Notes: generated by a model from the sequence alone, not told the origin. 64,000 bases of DNA from an uncultured Allomuricauda sp. (GCF_947499695.1 NZ_CANMPQ010000001.1:620001-684000); one strand, 5' to 3'. Numbered from the stretch's first letter, positions 25,968-35,423 are shown. Numbers and translations are program-made.

Positions 25968-26603
25968 TTAGGTCACAACCGGCATTCTCTTTCCAACAAG
26001 TTCCAATACCGACATCCAGTTCATTTTAAGTATTAAAGCCGCTGTAGGAATATTGTCATCTTCAATTGCCTGTATTATAGCCTCATTCTGTCTATTTACA
26101 GTTGCATAAAAATCATTTTCATGTACAAATTGATATTCATAAAAAAGAAGTCTTGCCTTTAGGTCCTCTAAAATTTGCAACAAAACCTTGTTCGTGCATT
26201 TATGTACCAACAGCGCATGAAATTGAAATCTTGCAGATAACCTATCCTGTGCACCCTTTGCATCTTTCAAATGGTCATGATGTGACTTTAAATTTTCGAT
26301 ATCTTCCGTATCAAAATTTGAACTCTCAAGTGCAGTCACTTCCAACTGAGCTATAATTCCATAGAGGTCTCCGGCCTCTTTTTCGCTTAATCTGGTCACC
26401 ACAAAACCGCGGTTAGGAACTGCCTCTATAATTCTGGCTTGCTCCAATTGACTCAAAGCTTCTCGTATGGGAGTAACACTAATACCTATCTTTCGTGCAA
26501 GAGCTGCCAAATTAATGGTCTTCCCGATAGTCAATCCGCCTGTTTGAATTTGTTGAAGTAAATGTGAACGCACTTTATCGCGTAGGTTGGAGGTTGTTTG
26601 CAT
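25968..26603 (-). CDS. GntR family regulator, FCD (FadR) subfamily
   Basis: 211 aa from ATG 26603. The frame could start 15 bp earlier at 26618, but that would place the start inside the palindrome described below. N-terminal winged helix: LRDKVRSHLLQQIQTGGL, INLAALARKIGISVTPIREALSQLEQARIIEAVPNRGFVV; C-terminal FCD helical effector domain with RFQFHALLV, where His and acidic residues usually bind a metal and a carboxylate or sugar ligand. Divergent from the trehalase gene, which it probably controls along with itself. Confidence 0.88.
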   Translation of the reverse strand: MQTTSNLRDKVRSHLLQQIQTGGLTIGKTINLAALARKIGISVTPIREALSQLEQARIIEAVPNRGFVVTRLSEKEAGDLYGIIAQLEVTALESSNFDTEDIENLKSHHDHLKDAKGAQDRLSARFQFHALLVHKCTNKVLLQILEDLKARLLFYEYQFVHENDFYATVNRQNEAIIQAIEDDNIPTAALILKMNWMSVLELVGKRMPVVT

Positions 26604-26617
26604 GTCCCTAATGTACA

Positions 26618-26631
26618 AATCGTATACGATT
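26618..26631. promoter_or_regulatory. Palindromic GntR/FCD-type operator
   Basis: Perfect 14-bp palindrome AATCGTATACGATT, 15 bp upstream of the GntR start and 149 bp upstream of trehalase. Its GTATAC core matches the GT...AC pattern of FadR/FCD-subfamily sites. Confidence 0.65.
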
Positions 26632-26779
26632 ATTAATAAATATTGTTGTGAATCCTCAGATTATCAAAATTAACCTTCGAATAAACCAATCAATCCGACA
26701 CATGGTGGTCCGCAAATTCAAAATAATTGCTTACTTTTCAAAGCAAACTTTCGAAGCCATAACAACGTACCAACTCACT

Positions 26780-28360
26780 ATGAAATTTCAGCATTTGTAC
26801 ATCTCACTAATTGCTTTACTTGTATTTTCTTGTAAGCAAACCGAGGTAAAACCAATTGACAGTTTTTATGAAACCCAACTTTTTAAAGACGTACAACTAA
26901 GTGACTCTTTTAAGGATTCCAAAACCTTTGTGGACTTGGTGCCAAAAAAGGAAATATCTCTTTTAGAAGCGGAGTACTTAGAGGCAAAGGACGAGTCAGG
27001 GTTTGATTTAAAAACCTTTGTTGATGAGAATTTTGCTGATAAATCAATGAAAGCATTGGAGTTTGAAACTGATACCACCAAGACCATGTATGAGCACATT
27101 GGATTGATGTGGGATAAACTGACCAGGGGACCAGATTCGTTGATAGCAAATTCTTCAAGAATACCTTTACCGTACAAATATGTAGTTCCAGGTGGTCGTT
27201 TTCAGGAAATCTACTATTGGGACAGCTATTTTACTTTGGAGGGGTTGTTAGCGGATGGCCGAGCTGATCTTGCCAAGGCAATGGTTGATAATTTTAGTTT
27301 TTTGATTGACTCAATCGGTTTTATACCAAACGGAACAAGAAATTATTATAACACTAGATCTCAACCTCCATTTTATGCTCTTATGGTAGATGCCTTGGCA
27401 AGAACGGATGAAAACTTCGTTTTATATTATCTACCAGAACTTGCAAAAGAATATGAGTTCTGGATGCAGGGCAGCGATAAGGTAGTACAGGCTCGACCAC
27501 AAAAACATGTGGTTGATTTAGGGGTGAATGTCTACTTGAATAGATATTGGGATGAAGGTGATACACCAAGACCAGAGGCCTACAAAGAGGATTTACACCT
27601 TGCAAGCGAATTCGAGTCCGATTCCCTAAAACAACTGTTGTATAAGAATTTAAGGTCTGCCGCTGCCTCCGGATGGGATTTTAGTTCAAGATGGTATGGA
27701 GAAAAGGATAATTTCAGTAGCACAGAAACTATTTCCATTTTACCAGTAGACTTAAATTGTCTTCTTTATTTTATGGAAGACATTCTATATCGTGGATGCG
27801 TGATAAAAGGGGATGAAGTTGCCCGAAATGAATTTTCAAGAAAGTCCCAATTGAGAAAATTGGCCATTCAGGAGTACTTTTGGAATGCTGATACTGGCTA
27901 TTTTCATGATTACAATTTCAAAAAACAGTCTACAACGCTCGAGCTGACCTTGGCAGGAGCATACCCATTATACTTTGGTATTGCGACTCGTGAACAAGCG
28001 GAGCAAGTGAAAGATGTGATTATGGATAAATTCCTGAAAGATGGAGGGTTGGTCACAACCTTAGACCATTCTGGTCAGCAATGGGACGCTCCCAATGGCT
28101 GGGCCCCATTGCAATGGATAGCCGCTAAGGGACTTATTAACTATGGTTATAAGGATGAGGCCAAAGAAATTATGAAACGCTGGTTGGCCTTAAATGAGAG
28201 GGTTTACAAGAACACAGGCAAAATGATGGAGAAATATAATGTGGAAGACCTTTCATTGCTTTCTGGTGGGGGAGAATATGAAACCCAAGATGGTTTTGGT
28301 TGGACTAATGGCGTTGCCGTAGGTTTTAAAAAGTTATTAGAAGAAATGGAGCAAGAGTAA
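26780..28360 (+). CDS. Alpha,alpha-trehalase (GH37) lipoprotein
   Basis: 526 aa from ATG 26780, chosen because it gives a lipoprotein signal (LLVFSC, Cys18); the frame upstream to 26648 is unlikely. Both trehalase signatures are present: VPGGRFQEIYYWDSYF and QWDAPNGWAPLQW. The catalytic acid lies in ASGWDFSSRW and the base in GGGEYETQDGFGWTNGV. It hydrolyses trehalose to two glucose, here probably at the cell surface or in the periplasm. Regulated in all likelihood by the divergent GntR protein. No transporter or kinase for glucose is adjacent. Confidence 0.95.
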   Translation: MKFQHLYISLIALLVFSCKQTEVKPIDSFYETQLFKDVQLSDSFKDSKTFVDLVPKKEISLLEAEYLEAKDESGFDLKTFVDENFADKSMKALEFETDTTKTMYEHIGLMWDKLTRGPDSLIANSSRIPLPYKYVVPGGRFQEIYYWDSYFTLEGLLADGRADLAKAMVDNFSFLIDSIGFIPNGTRNYYNTRSQPPFYALMVDALARTDENFVLYYLPELAKEYEFWMQGSDKVVQARPQKHVVDLGVNVYLNRYWDEGDTPRPEAYKEDLHLASEFESDSLKQLLYKNLRSAAASGWDFSSRWYGEKDNFSSTETISILPVDLNCLLYFMEDILYRGCVIKGDEVARNEFSRKSQLRKLAIQEYFWNADTGYFHDYNFKKQSTTLELTLAGAYPLYFGIATREQAEQVKDVIMDKFLKDGGLVTTLDHSGQQWDAPNGWAPLQWIAAKGLINYGYKDEAKEIMKRWLALNERVYKNTGKMMEKYNVEDLSLLSGGGEYETQDGFGWTNGVAVGFKKLLEEMEQE

Positions 28361-28408
28361 GTTTTTACTTCTTACCCTGACCAATCCCTAACAACCTCAA
28401 TCAAAAAA

Positions 28409-29488
28409 ATGTCCAAGTCACTACTGTTTATTCCAGACATCTCTGGATATACTAAATTTATTCAAACTACGGAGGTTGAACATAGCCAACATGTTATCTC
28501 CGAACTGCTGGAAGTTTTGGTTAATGCCAACACCCAAGAACTCAAATTGGCTGAAATTGAAGGTGATGCTCTTTTCTTTTACAAAGAGAATGATATTCCC
28601 TCACAAGAAAATTTATTAGCACAAATAGAATCTATGTTCACGGCATTTTACAGTCATTTAAAAATGCTTGGAAAAAATAGAATATGTCCATGTAATGCCT
28701 GTGCAACGGCCCCAAACTTGGAATTGAAAATAATAGCCCACAGCGGCAATCTTCAGCACATAGAAGTGCACGGTACACGCAAACCTTTTGGAGAACAGGT
28801 CATAGAAGCTCATAGATTGCTTAAAAACTCTGTGAAAAGTGACAATTATGTCCTCATAAGCCGAACCTTGGCATTGGACATTATGTTGTCGCCCTATTAT
28901 TCGAGCAAGATTTATAGATTCAGACAAGGCACCGATTCTTATGATGATAAAGAAGTTGAATATATCTATTCTGTTATAGACCCATCGGAATTAAAACTTC
29001 GAAGTTTTTCCAATCCAACAAATGTATCCTTCGAAGGACCTGCCCCAATTGTTATTAAAAAAGCGTATCCAATTTCTGCGCACGAACTACTGGAGTATGT
29101 CACAAACTATTCCTTTAGGCATTATTGGACGGAAGGGATTGACCGATTGGATTATAATGAAAGGGAAGTAACAAGGCTTGGTTCTGAACATGTATGTGTG
29201 GTAAACGGGAAGCATCTGAATTTCACTACCGTTACCAAAGAAGCACGGCCTGGCAGCCTAATTTATGGGGAACTTACTAAGAGTCCACCCATACTGGATG
29301 AGTATTACCAATTTTATCATTTCATTCCAACATCCGAAAACAGTTGTGAACTCGAGATAGAAGCTTATTGGAAAGCTAAATCTCCAATAAAAAAGCTCAT
29401 TATTGCTTTAATGGGAAAGCAACTTTTCCGTAAAAACATAGAAAAGGCTATGACCGGCCTGCTACATTTTGTGGAAAAAACAGATTAG
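28409..29488 (+). CDS. DUF2652 protein with cyclase-like and SRPBCC-like halves
   Basis: 359 aa. The N-terminal half begins LLFIPDISGYTKFI and continues ISELLEVLV and LAEIEGDALFFY, the pattern of DUF2652 and reminiscent of class III nucleotide cyclases; cyclase activity is not implied since the full catalytic set was not traced. The second half (about 205-359) looks like a START/SRPBCC lipid-binding fold (AHELLEYVTNYSFRHYWTEGID). A Cys cluster, CPCNACA, sits at about residue 92. Cytosolic. Its stop overlaps the stop of the convergent ArsR gene (TTAG). Confidence 0.75.
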   Translation: MSKSLLFIPDISGYTKFIQTTEVEHSQHVISELLEVLVNANTQELKLAEIEGDALFFYKENDIPSQENLLAQIESMFTAFYSHLKMLGKNRICPCNACATAPNLELKIIAHSGNLQHIEVHGTRKPFGEQVIEAHRLLKNSVKSDNYVLISRTLALDIMLSPYYSSKIYRFRQGTDSYDDKEVEYIYSVIDPSELKLRSFSNPTNVSFEGPAPIVIKKAYPISAHELLEYVTNYSFRHYWTEGIDRLDYNEREVTRLGSEHVCVVNGKHLNFTTVTKEARPGSLIYGELTKSPPILDEYYQFYHFIPTSENSCELEIEAYWKAKSPIKKLIIALMGKQLFRKNIEKAMTGLLHFVEKTD

Positions 29489-29811
29489 GATTCTTTAGAA
29501 TCCAAAAAATCGCCCAGATTGTTAATTGCAGAATCCCAGAATTGCTCATAGAAACTTACCCACTCGGTAATTTGTTTTAAAGGTTTTGCATCTGCGGAAC
29601 AAAAACGCTCCCTTCCACTGGCCGTAATTTCAACCAAACCAGCTTCCTGTAATGTTTTTATATGCTTGGTCACACCTTGGCGGCTAATAGCAAACTGCCC
29701 TGATATTTGTGAAATGGATAGGGCAGAGGAAGCAATAATCAAGGCGTGAAAAATTTCACGCCTTTTTGGATCTGCAATGGCCTTTAAAACTTTCGTAACA
29801 TTATCCTGCAT
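29485..29811 (-). CDS. ArsR family winged-helix regulator
   Basis: 108 aa. ArsR-type fold: KVLKAIADPKRREIFHALI, LSISQISGQFAISRQGVTKHIKTLQEAGLV, then the wing ITASGRERFCSADAKPL. The recognition helix is SRQGVTKHIKTL. No classical metal-binding CVC is present, so it is probably the non-metal kind that travels with AHSA1/SRPBCC proteins. The upstream gene is exactly such a protein and overlaps it by 11 bp. Likely binds the two palindromes upstream of the operon. Confidence 0.88.
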   Translation of the reverse strand: MQDNVTKVLKAIADPKRREIFHALIIASSALSISQISGQFAISRQGVTKHIKTLQEAGLVEITASGRERFCSADAKPLKQITEWVSFYEQFWDSAINNLGDFLDSKES

Positions 29812-30229
29812 GGACTTCTTCAGTTAGGAATGTATTTAATTTGTTGAAACAATCGTCCCAGCCTCCACTATAATCATTAAAGTATTTAATCGCGGATTCA
29901 CCTGGATAATTGGAAATACCTGAATGTTCAAGGTATAGTTTCGTGCCCGTTTCGGTTTCATGTAAGTTCCATTTTACAAGAGTTTCAGTGGTAGTATTTT
30001 CAACCATCCACGTGTACACCAAGGTATATGGCGTAGCGTTCTTAACTTCGCCAGTAATGTTCATACATCCGTGCTCCTCGCTTGAAGTAAAAGTATACTG
30101 GTAACCTTCTTCAGCCTTAAAATCGGCTTTAATAAACCATGTGGAGATTTCTTCGGCAACTGAAATGGCCTTCCATACTTTTTGAATCGGGTGGGCAAAT
30201 ACATGCTCTTTGGTAATTACATCGTTCAT
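29801..30229 (-). CDS. AHSA1/SRPBCC domain protein
   Basis: 142 aa, a single START-like domain of the Aha1-C type: VFAHPIQKVWKAISVAEEISTWFIKADF, then MNITGEVKNATPYTLVYTWM and the C-terminal helix GGWDDCFNKLNTFL. The hydrophobic cavity of the fold suggests small-molecule binding. First gene of a two-gene operon with the ArsR regulator, an arrangement common in bacteria where the SRPBCC partner may sense or process the inducer. Cytosolic. Confidence 0.85.
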   Translation of the reverse strand: MNDVITKEHVFAHPIQKVWKAISVAEEISTWFIKADFKAEEGYQYTFTSSEEHGCMNITGEVKNATPYTLVYTWMVENTTTETLVKWNLHETETGTKLYLEHSGISNYPGESAIKYFNDYSGGWDDCFNKLNTFLTEEVHAG

Positions 30230-30255
30230 AATATTCGTTTTTTTGATTTATATAT

Positions 30256-30271
30256 GCAACTAATCGGTTGC
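30256..30271. promoter_or_regulatory. ArsR operator copy 1
   Basis: GCAACT-AATC-GGTTGC, a near-perfect palindrome 26 bp upstream of the AHSA1 gene; same architecture and spacer length as copy 2. Confidence 0.6.
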
Positions 30272-30296
30272 TAATTTACAAAATCATTTTTATTAT

Positions 30297-30312
30297 GCAA
30301 CTTTTTAGTTGC
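30297..30312. promoter_or_regulatory. ArsR operator copy 2
   Basis: GCAACT-TTTT-AGTTGC, a perfect palindrome with a 4-bp spacer. Its centre is 41 bp from that of copy 1, about four helical turns, so two dimers would sit on the same face of DNA. Confidence 0.6.
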
Positions 30313-30363
30313 TTTTTATTCCAAAAGTGTTGTTACCTTTAAATCAAACAATCTTTAGACTCA

Positions 30364-30783
30364 TTGAAATCACCTGTAGGATATTCTGGAACACCACTGG
30401 CAAAAAAATTAGGTATAAAGGAAGCGTTTTCTATAATGCTGTATAATCCTCCAAAGCACTATTTTAGTTTATTCGAAGACTTCCCGAAAGATGTTGTGAT
30501 TTTGGACGATTCCTCAGAGAACTCAGTGGACTTTATTCACATTTTTGTTACCACATTGCAGGAATTGCATGAGATTGCTGGTTATTATAAGCCGTTTCTG
30601 AAAATGGACGGAGCTTTGTGGTTAAGTTGGCCCAAAGGCGCCTCCAGTATTCCGACAAACCTAAAAAGAGAACCCGTTCGGGAGCATTTAATTTCTATTG
30701 GACTTGTGGATGTTAAAGTAGCGGCGGTAGACCAAGATTGGAGCGGATTAAAGTTTGTTTACCGACTTAAGGATAGGTCATAA
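30364..30783 (+). CDS. DUF3052 family protein
   Basis: 139 aa starting from TTG at 30364 (KSPVGYSGTPLAKKLGIKE). The family pattern is clear: an N-terminal GYSGTPLAKKLGI, a central VDFIHIF strand, and DGALWLSWPKG near the end. Function is unknown in the literature I know. Cytosolic, no signal. Its position opposite the ArsR/AHSA1 operon puts the two operator palindromes in its own upstream region, so it may share the regulation. Confidence 0.78.
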   Translation: MKSPVGYSGTPLAKKLGIKEAFSIMLYNPPKHYFSLFEDFPKDVVILDDSSENSVDFIHIFVTTLQELHEIAGYYKPFLKMDGALWLSWPKGASSIPTNLKREPVREHLISIGLVDVKVAAVDQDWSGLKFVYRLKDRS

Positions 30784-30881
30784 AAAATCTTTAACAAATC
30801 TATTATTTTCACATTTCTTTTAGAATTAAGGATAATGCTTTTGGTTATCTTTCATCGCTGATTCAACGAAAACTAAATCAT

Positions 30882-33800
30882 ATGAAATACTGCTCAAAAA
30901 TTACCTATGTCCTAATCTTTACTTTTCTATTTTCATTTCAATTATCTTCTCAGAAACCTGATTCCACAACTTTTAAAGGTTTGGAATGGAGAAGCTTGGG
31001 TCCCGCCTTAACTTCAGGGAGGATTGCTGACATTGCCATTCATCCAAAAAATGAAAGTGTTTGGTACGTAGCTGTCGGTTCCGGAGGTGTATGGAAAACA
31101 ACAAATGCTGGAACAACTTGGAAACCTATTTTTGATAAACAATCCAGCTATTCTATTGGATGCGTAACCATTGACCCCAACAATCCTAGCACAATTTGGG
31201 TTGGTTCAGGGGAAAATGTCGGAGGAAGGCATTCGGGCTTCGGTGATGGAGTTTATGTAAGCCATGATGAAGGAAAGACATGGAAGAACATGGGTTTAAA
31301 GGCGTCTGAGCACATCTCAAATGTTATTGTACATCCCGAAGATTCAAACACTATTATGGTTGCTGCTCAAGGACCTTTATGGAGCAAAGGTGGGCAACGG
31401 GGTTTCTACAAATCCACAGATGGTGGAAAAACCTGGAAAAAAACATTGGGTGATAATGAGTGGACTGGGGTTACAGATGTTGTAATGGATCATAAAAACC
31501 CAAATATTCTTTATGCCGCAACTTGGGATAGACACAGAACTGTGGCCGCCTATGTAGGTGGTGGACCGGGTTCTGGCATTCATAAAAGTACAGACGGAGG
31601 GGAAACCTGGACTAAATTAACCACTGGTATTCCCAAATCGAATCTTGGAAAGACAGGACTAGCTATTTCACCATTCAACAGTGATGTGGTGTATGCAGCG
31701 ATTGAAGTTGATCGCAGAAAGGGAGGGCTTTATGTTTCAAAAAACCAAGGTGCTTCTTGGAGTAAGCAGTCCGATGCTATTTCCGGTGGAACCGGTCCTC
31801 ACTACTATCAAGAATTATATGCTTCGCCACATCAGGAAGGCAAACTGTACCTAATGAGCAACTATGTGCTGGTTTCCGATGATCATGGAAAGCACTTCGA
31901 GCAGATGAATGAAAAGGGCAAACATGTTGATAGTCATGCTATGGCTTTTAAAAGTTCCGATCCTGATTATGTATTGTTCGGAACCGATGGAGGATTGTAT
32001 GAATCTTATGACCTAACAAAAACATGGAGATACTTCAGTAATCTTCCAATTACACAGTACTATAAAGTGGCCGTAGATGATTCCGCACCCTTTTACAATA
32101 TTTATGGAGGCACGCAAGATAATGGCTCGCACGGTGGTCCTTCAAGGACGCGAAGCAGCGCTGGTATCTTAAATGCCGATTGGTGGATAACTTTAGGGGC
32201 AGACGGACATCAATCCGCTACAGAACCGGGTAATCCCGATATTACTTATGGTGAATTCCAGCAAGGATGGCTTTGGAGAATCGACCAGACCACGGGGGAA
32301 ACTGTTTTTATACAACCACAACCAGCTGCAGGAGAACCCCATGAAAGATTTAACTGGGATGCTCCCATTTTAGTGAGCCCTCATAATCCAACACGCCTAT
32401 ATTTTGCCTCATACCGTGTCTGGAAATCAGATAATAGGGGAGACGACTGGACGGCAATATCTACAGATTTAACCCGAAACGAAGAAAGATTGAACTTGCC
32501 CATTATGGGCAGACAACAAAGCTGGGATAATCCATGGGATGTGTTGGCCATGTCCAACTACAACACTATTACATCACTTGCAGAATCCCCATTGCAAGAA
32601 GGATTGATTTATGCCGGTACCGATGATGGTATTCTTCAAGTAACAGAAGACGGAGGTAACAGTTGGAGAAAGGTTATGCTAGGAAACATCAAAGGTGTTC
32701 CAAACAGAGCATTTGTAAACGATGTAAGAGCTGACCTTTATGATGCAAATACCGTGTATTTGGTGTTGGACAATCATAAAGAAGGAGATTACAAACCATA
32801 TTTACTTAAAAGTAGAGACAGGGGTAGAACTTGGTCATTTATGAATGGTGATCTGCCGAAAAAGTTAATTACATGGAGAATTGTTCAAGATCATGTAAAA
32901 CCAGGGTTATTATTCGCAGCAACTGAATATGGTGTTTATTTCAGCAGTAACGGTGGGGTTAACTGGATGGAGCTTGATGGCGGACTGCCAACAATTTCTT
33001 TCAGGGATATCACGATACAGCGCAGAGAAAATGATCTGGTCGCAGCTTCTTTTGGGCGAGGATTCTATGTTTTGGATGATATGTCCGCGCTTCGGGAATT
33101 CGATACTTCAAAAATGAATGAAGCAAGCTTGTATTCAGTTAGACCAGCTTATTGGTATATTGAAAAAAATGGGATGTATGCACAAGGTAGTAATCAATAT
33201 GTGGCCAAAAACCCAGAATTTGGTGCCACTTTCACGTACTACTTACCAGAAAAAGTGAAATCCTTAAAGGATTCAAGGAAAGAGAGAGAAAAGAATTTGA
33301 ATAAACAGAAAAGCAATATTTCTTTCCCTGGATGGGACGCTCTAGATGCAGAAAAGAATCAAGATAAGCCATCTATAGTCCTAATGGTCAAAGATGGTCA
33401 AGGTAATGTTGTAAATACCGTAAAAGGGACTAACAAAAAAGGATTCAATAGGGCAACTTGGAATCTTGCATACGCCAATAGAACAGGTGTAAAGCTCAAA
33501 AAACCAAAAAGCGATGATGACGATTTCTTTGGGTCTCCTTATCTAGCTACTCCAGGTACATACTCGGTAGAATTGTATCAGCGTGTTGATGGTGGATTAA
33601 AACTGCTTTCTAACGCTCAAACTTTTGAGGTGAAACCATTGGCGAAAGGAGCATTACCAGCGAAACCAACTTCAGAAATTGATGGTTTCAGGGAAATGTA
33701 CCAGGATTTCCAGCAAGATTTAACTGCAACCAATACAGTGCTAGGTAGAAGTATAGAAAAGGTGGATGCCATGAAGCGTGCATTTGATGAAGCAGAACGA

Positions 33801-34133
33801 CCTACAGATGCACTTGCTGCAAAAATCCAAAACGTTAAAAATCAAGTACAGGAGTTAAACAAACAAATGAACGGTAGTCCTGCCAGAAATGAAATTGGGG
33901 AGAAGACACCACCTTCTCCTCAAGATGGAAGCTTTATCGGACTGGTTGCTTTACGAAATACATACGGTCCAACTGGAAATCAGAAAGCTGCAATGCTTCG
34001 AGCAAAAAATCAGCTTGAGCAAATCAAAACTGAACTAAGAGGTCTTACAAAAAGTGCTATCCCCGCTATTGAAGCAGAACTTAAAGCTGCAGGGGCTCCA
34101 TGGATTGAAAGTCAAGGACTTATTGAAGATTAA
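30882..34133 (+). CDS. Large secreted BNR/VPS10-type propeller protein
   Basis: 1083 aa. Signal peptide (FTFLFSFQLSSQ). At least ten Asp-box/BNR motifs of the S-x-D-x-G-x-T-W kind run through residues about 60-730 (for example SHDEGKTW, STDGGKTW, STDGGETW, TEDGGNSW, SRDRGRTW), making one or two propellers like sortilin or xyloglucanase. The C-terminal 300 residues include a Fn3-like segment and a helical coiled-coil-like region (about 930-1080). Proteins of this layout are often labelled glycosyl hydrolase, but catalytic residues were not identified. A methyltransferase gene begins 1 bp after its stop. Confidence 0.85.
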   Translation: MKYCSKITYVLIFTFLFSFQLSSQKPDSTTFKGLEWRSLGPALTSGRIADIAIHPKNESVWYVAVGSGGVWKTTNAGTTWKPIFDKQSSYSIGCVTIDPNNPSTIWVGSGENVGGRHSGFGDGVYVSHDEGKTWKNMGLKASEHISNVIVHPEDSNTIMVAAQGPLWSKGGQRGFYKSTDGGKTWKKTLGDNEWTGVTDVVMDHKNPNILYAATWDRHRTVAAYVGGGPGSGIHKSTDGGETWTKLTTGIPKSNLGKTGLAISPFNSDVVYAAIEVDRRKGGLYVSKNQGASWSKQSDAISGGTGPHYYQELYASPHQEGKLYLMSNYVLVSDDHGKHFEQMNEKGKHVDSHAMAFKSSDPDYVLFGTDGGLYESYDLTKTWRYFSNLPITQYYKVAVDDSAPFYNIYGGTQDNGSHGGPSRTRSSAGILNADWWITLGADGHQSATEPGNPDITYGEFQQGWLWRIDQTTGETVFIQPQPAAGEPHERFNWDAPILVSPHNPTRLYFASYRVWKSDNRGDDWTAISTDLTRNEERLNLPIMGRQQSWDNPWDVLAMSNYNTITSLAESPLQEGLIYAGTDDGILQVTEDGGNSWRKVMLGNIKGVPNRAFVNDVRADLYDANTVYLVLDNHKEGDYKPYLLKSRDRGRTWSFMNGDLPKKLITWRIVQDHVKPGLLFAATEYGVYFSSNGGVNWMELDGGLPTISFRDITIQRRENDLVAASFGRGFYVLDDMSALREFDTSKMNEASLYSVRPAYWYIEKNGMYAQGSNQYVAKNPEFGATFTYYLPEKVKSLKDSRKEREKNLNKQKSNISFPGWDALDAEKNQDKPSIVLMVKDGQGNVVNTVKGTNKKGFNRATWNLAYANRTGVKLKKPKSDDDDFFGSPYLATPGTYSVELYQRVDGGLKLLSNAQTFEVKPLAKGALPAKPTSEIDGFREMYQDFQQDLTATNTVLGRSIEKVDAMKRAFDEAERPTDALAAKIQNVKNQVQELNKQMNGSPARNEIGEKTPPSPQDGSFIGLVALRNTYGPTGNQKAAMLRAKNQLEQIKTELRGLTKSAIPAIEAELKAAGAPWIESQGLIED

Positions 34134-34134
34134 T

Positions 34135-34788
34135 ATGATTACAAAAACTCATAGTTCCTTCCTTTTTGTCGCACTGTTATCACTAGTCGGGCTACACGCC
34201 CAGTACGGTGAGGAAGATTGGAAGGAACGCGATGAGTGGATGAATACTGAAACTTTACTTCAAATGGCTGACTTATCCGATGGGGATAGAGTTGCCGATA
34301 TTGGTTGTCATGAAGGCTATTTGAGCACTCGTTTGTCCAAAAAGGTGAAAAATGGAAGGGTGTATGCTGTAGATGTTAGGGAAGATCGCCTAAAAAGACT
34401 TCGAGAAAATGCCAATAGTAGAGGTTTAAAAAATATTATTACAATTCTTGGGGATTATGACGACCCAAAACTTCCTGAACGTGAGTTGGATATGGTTTTT
34501 ATTATTGATACCTACCACGAAATGGATTCCCATGAACAAATCCTTAGGCATGTAAAACGCTCGCTCAAACCCGGAGGAAAAATAATGCTCCTTGAAAAAT
34601 TGAAAGAGTGGGTTAGGGGTAAGTCCAGAGAAGAACAGGTGAGAGCACATTCCCTTGGACCAGCATATGTCCGAAAAGAATTGATACAAGCCGGATTCAC
34701 GATTATCTCTGAAATTGAGGACCACGGAGATTGGGAGCGTGAGGACAGCAAACAAATGTGGGTCATTATTGCTAAAAAGACCTCTTAG
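34135..34788 (+). CDS. Class I SAM methyltransferase with a signal peptide
   Basis: 217 aa from ATG 34135. A hydrophobic N-terminus with a cleavage-like site (FLFVALLSLVGLHAQ) precedes a normal Rossmann methyltransferase: VADIGCHEGYLSTRLS (motif I), VYAVDVREDRL, LDMVFIIDTYHEM and LKPGGKIMLLEK. Exported methyltransferases are puzzling because SAM is cytosolic, yet the signal looks genuine. It is coupled to the BNR protein gene (1-bp gap). The substrate is unknown. An alternative is that the N-terminus is a membrane anchor with the domain inside. Confidence 0.82.
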   Translation: MITKTHSSFLFVALLSLVGLHAQYGEEDWKERDEWMNTETLLQMADLSDGDRVADIGCHEGYLSTRLSKKVKNGRVYAVDVREDRLKRLRENANSRGLKNIITILGDYDDPKLPERELDMVFIIDTYHEMDSHEQILRHVKRSLKPGGKIMLLEKLKEWVRGKSREEQVRAHSLGPAYVRKELIQAGFTIISEIEDHGDWEREDSKQMWVIIAKKTS

Positions 34789-34793
34789 AGCAT

Positions 34794-35423
34794 TTATTCC
34801 CTATTCAACTCTTCCTGCAGTTGTTCATAGGAAGATATCCAACTATATAACTTTCCTCCTAAACTAATAATAGGCGAGGTGATAGAATCCATCTCTTCTG
34901 AAGATTTGGCTAAAAATTTGCCCAGTTGCTCCTTTACTTCAGGTTGTTCGTTAAGGGAAACTGTTCTAAATAGAAAATTGTCCACAGTCAGTTTAGAAAC
35001 AATACTATCGCATGTAGCACAGTCATTTGTGCTGTAAATGGTAATTTGTTTCTTAGGTTTAATCTTCGGCGGAGGAATATCCAATTTTTCATATTCCTTC
35101 TTCAGTGCCCTTTTAGAAAGACTATCATTCACCTTGAGGGTTTTGGTATAAACCGGCCGCTTGTCCCTGAAAAGAATAATGGTCTTCAGATTCACCTTTG
35201 AAGTCGCTGGCACATGTATCCATCGAGGTTTTGCTGCGCTCTGCCTAAAATTCTTCCCCTTTACCTCAAATAACACATCGTACGGGGTAAAAGTTTTGTT
35301 TACAGCGTAAAAGGTAATCCGATTTCTAGCTTCATTTTCTTCTATTTCAATTGGGTTTGCCTGGGCAGATAACGAAAACCAACCACAACTTAAAAAGAGA
35401 ACAAAAACTAAAAATATACGCAT
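34794..35423 (-). CDS. Secreted protein with C-terminal glutaredoxin-like domain
   Basis: 209 aa. Signal peptide (FVLFLSCGWFSLSAQ). Residues about 22-100 form a beta-rich domain. Residues about 120-209 begin KKQITIYSTNDCATCDSIV, a CxxC thiol motif at the start of a helix as in glutaredoxin/thioredoxin folds, followed by TSPIISLGGKLYSW, where the cis-Pro of the fold would sit. It may reduce or sense disulfides in the periplasm. Convergent with the methyltransferase gene, 5-bp gap. Confidence 0.72.
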   Translation of the reverse strand: MRIFLVFVLFLSCGWFSLSAQANPIEIEENEARNRITFYAVNKTFTPYDVLFEVKGKNFRQSAAKPRWIHVPATSKVNLKTIILFRDKRPVYTKTLKVNDSLSKRALKKEYEKLDIPPPKIKPKKQITIYSTNDCATCDSIVSKLTVDNFLFRTVSLNEQPEVKEQLGKFLAKSSEEMDSITSPIISLGGKLYSWISSYEQLQEELNRE

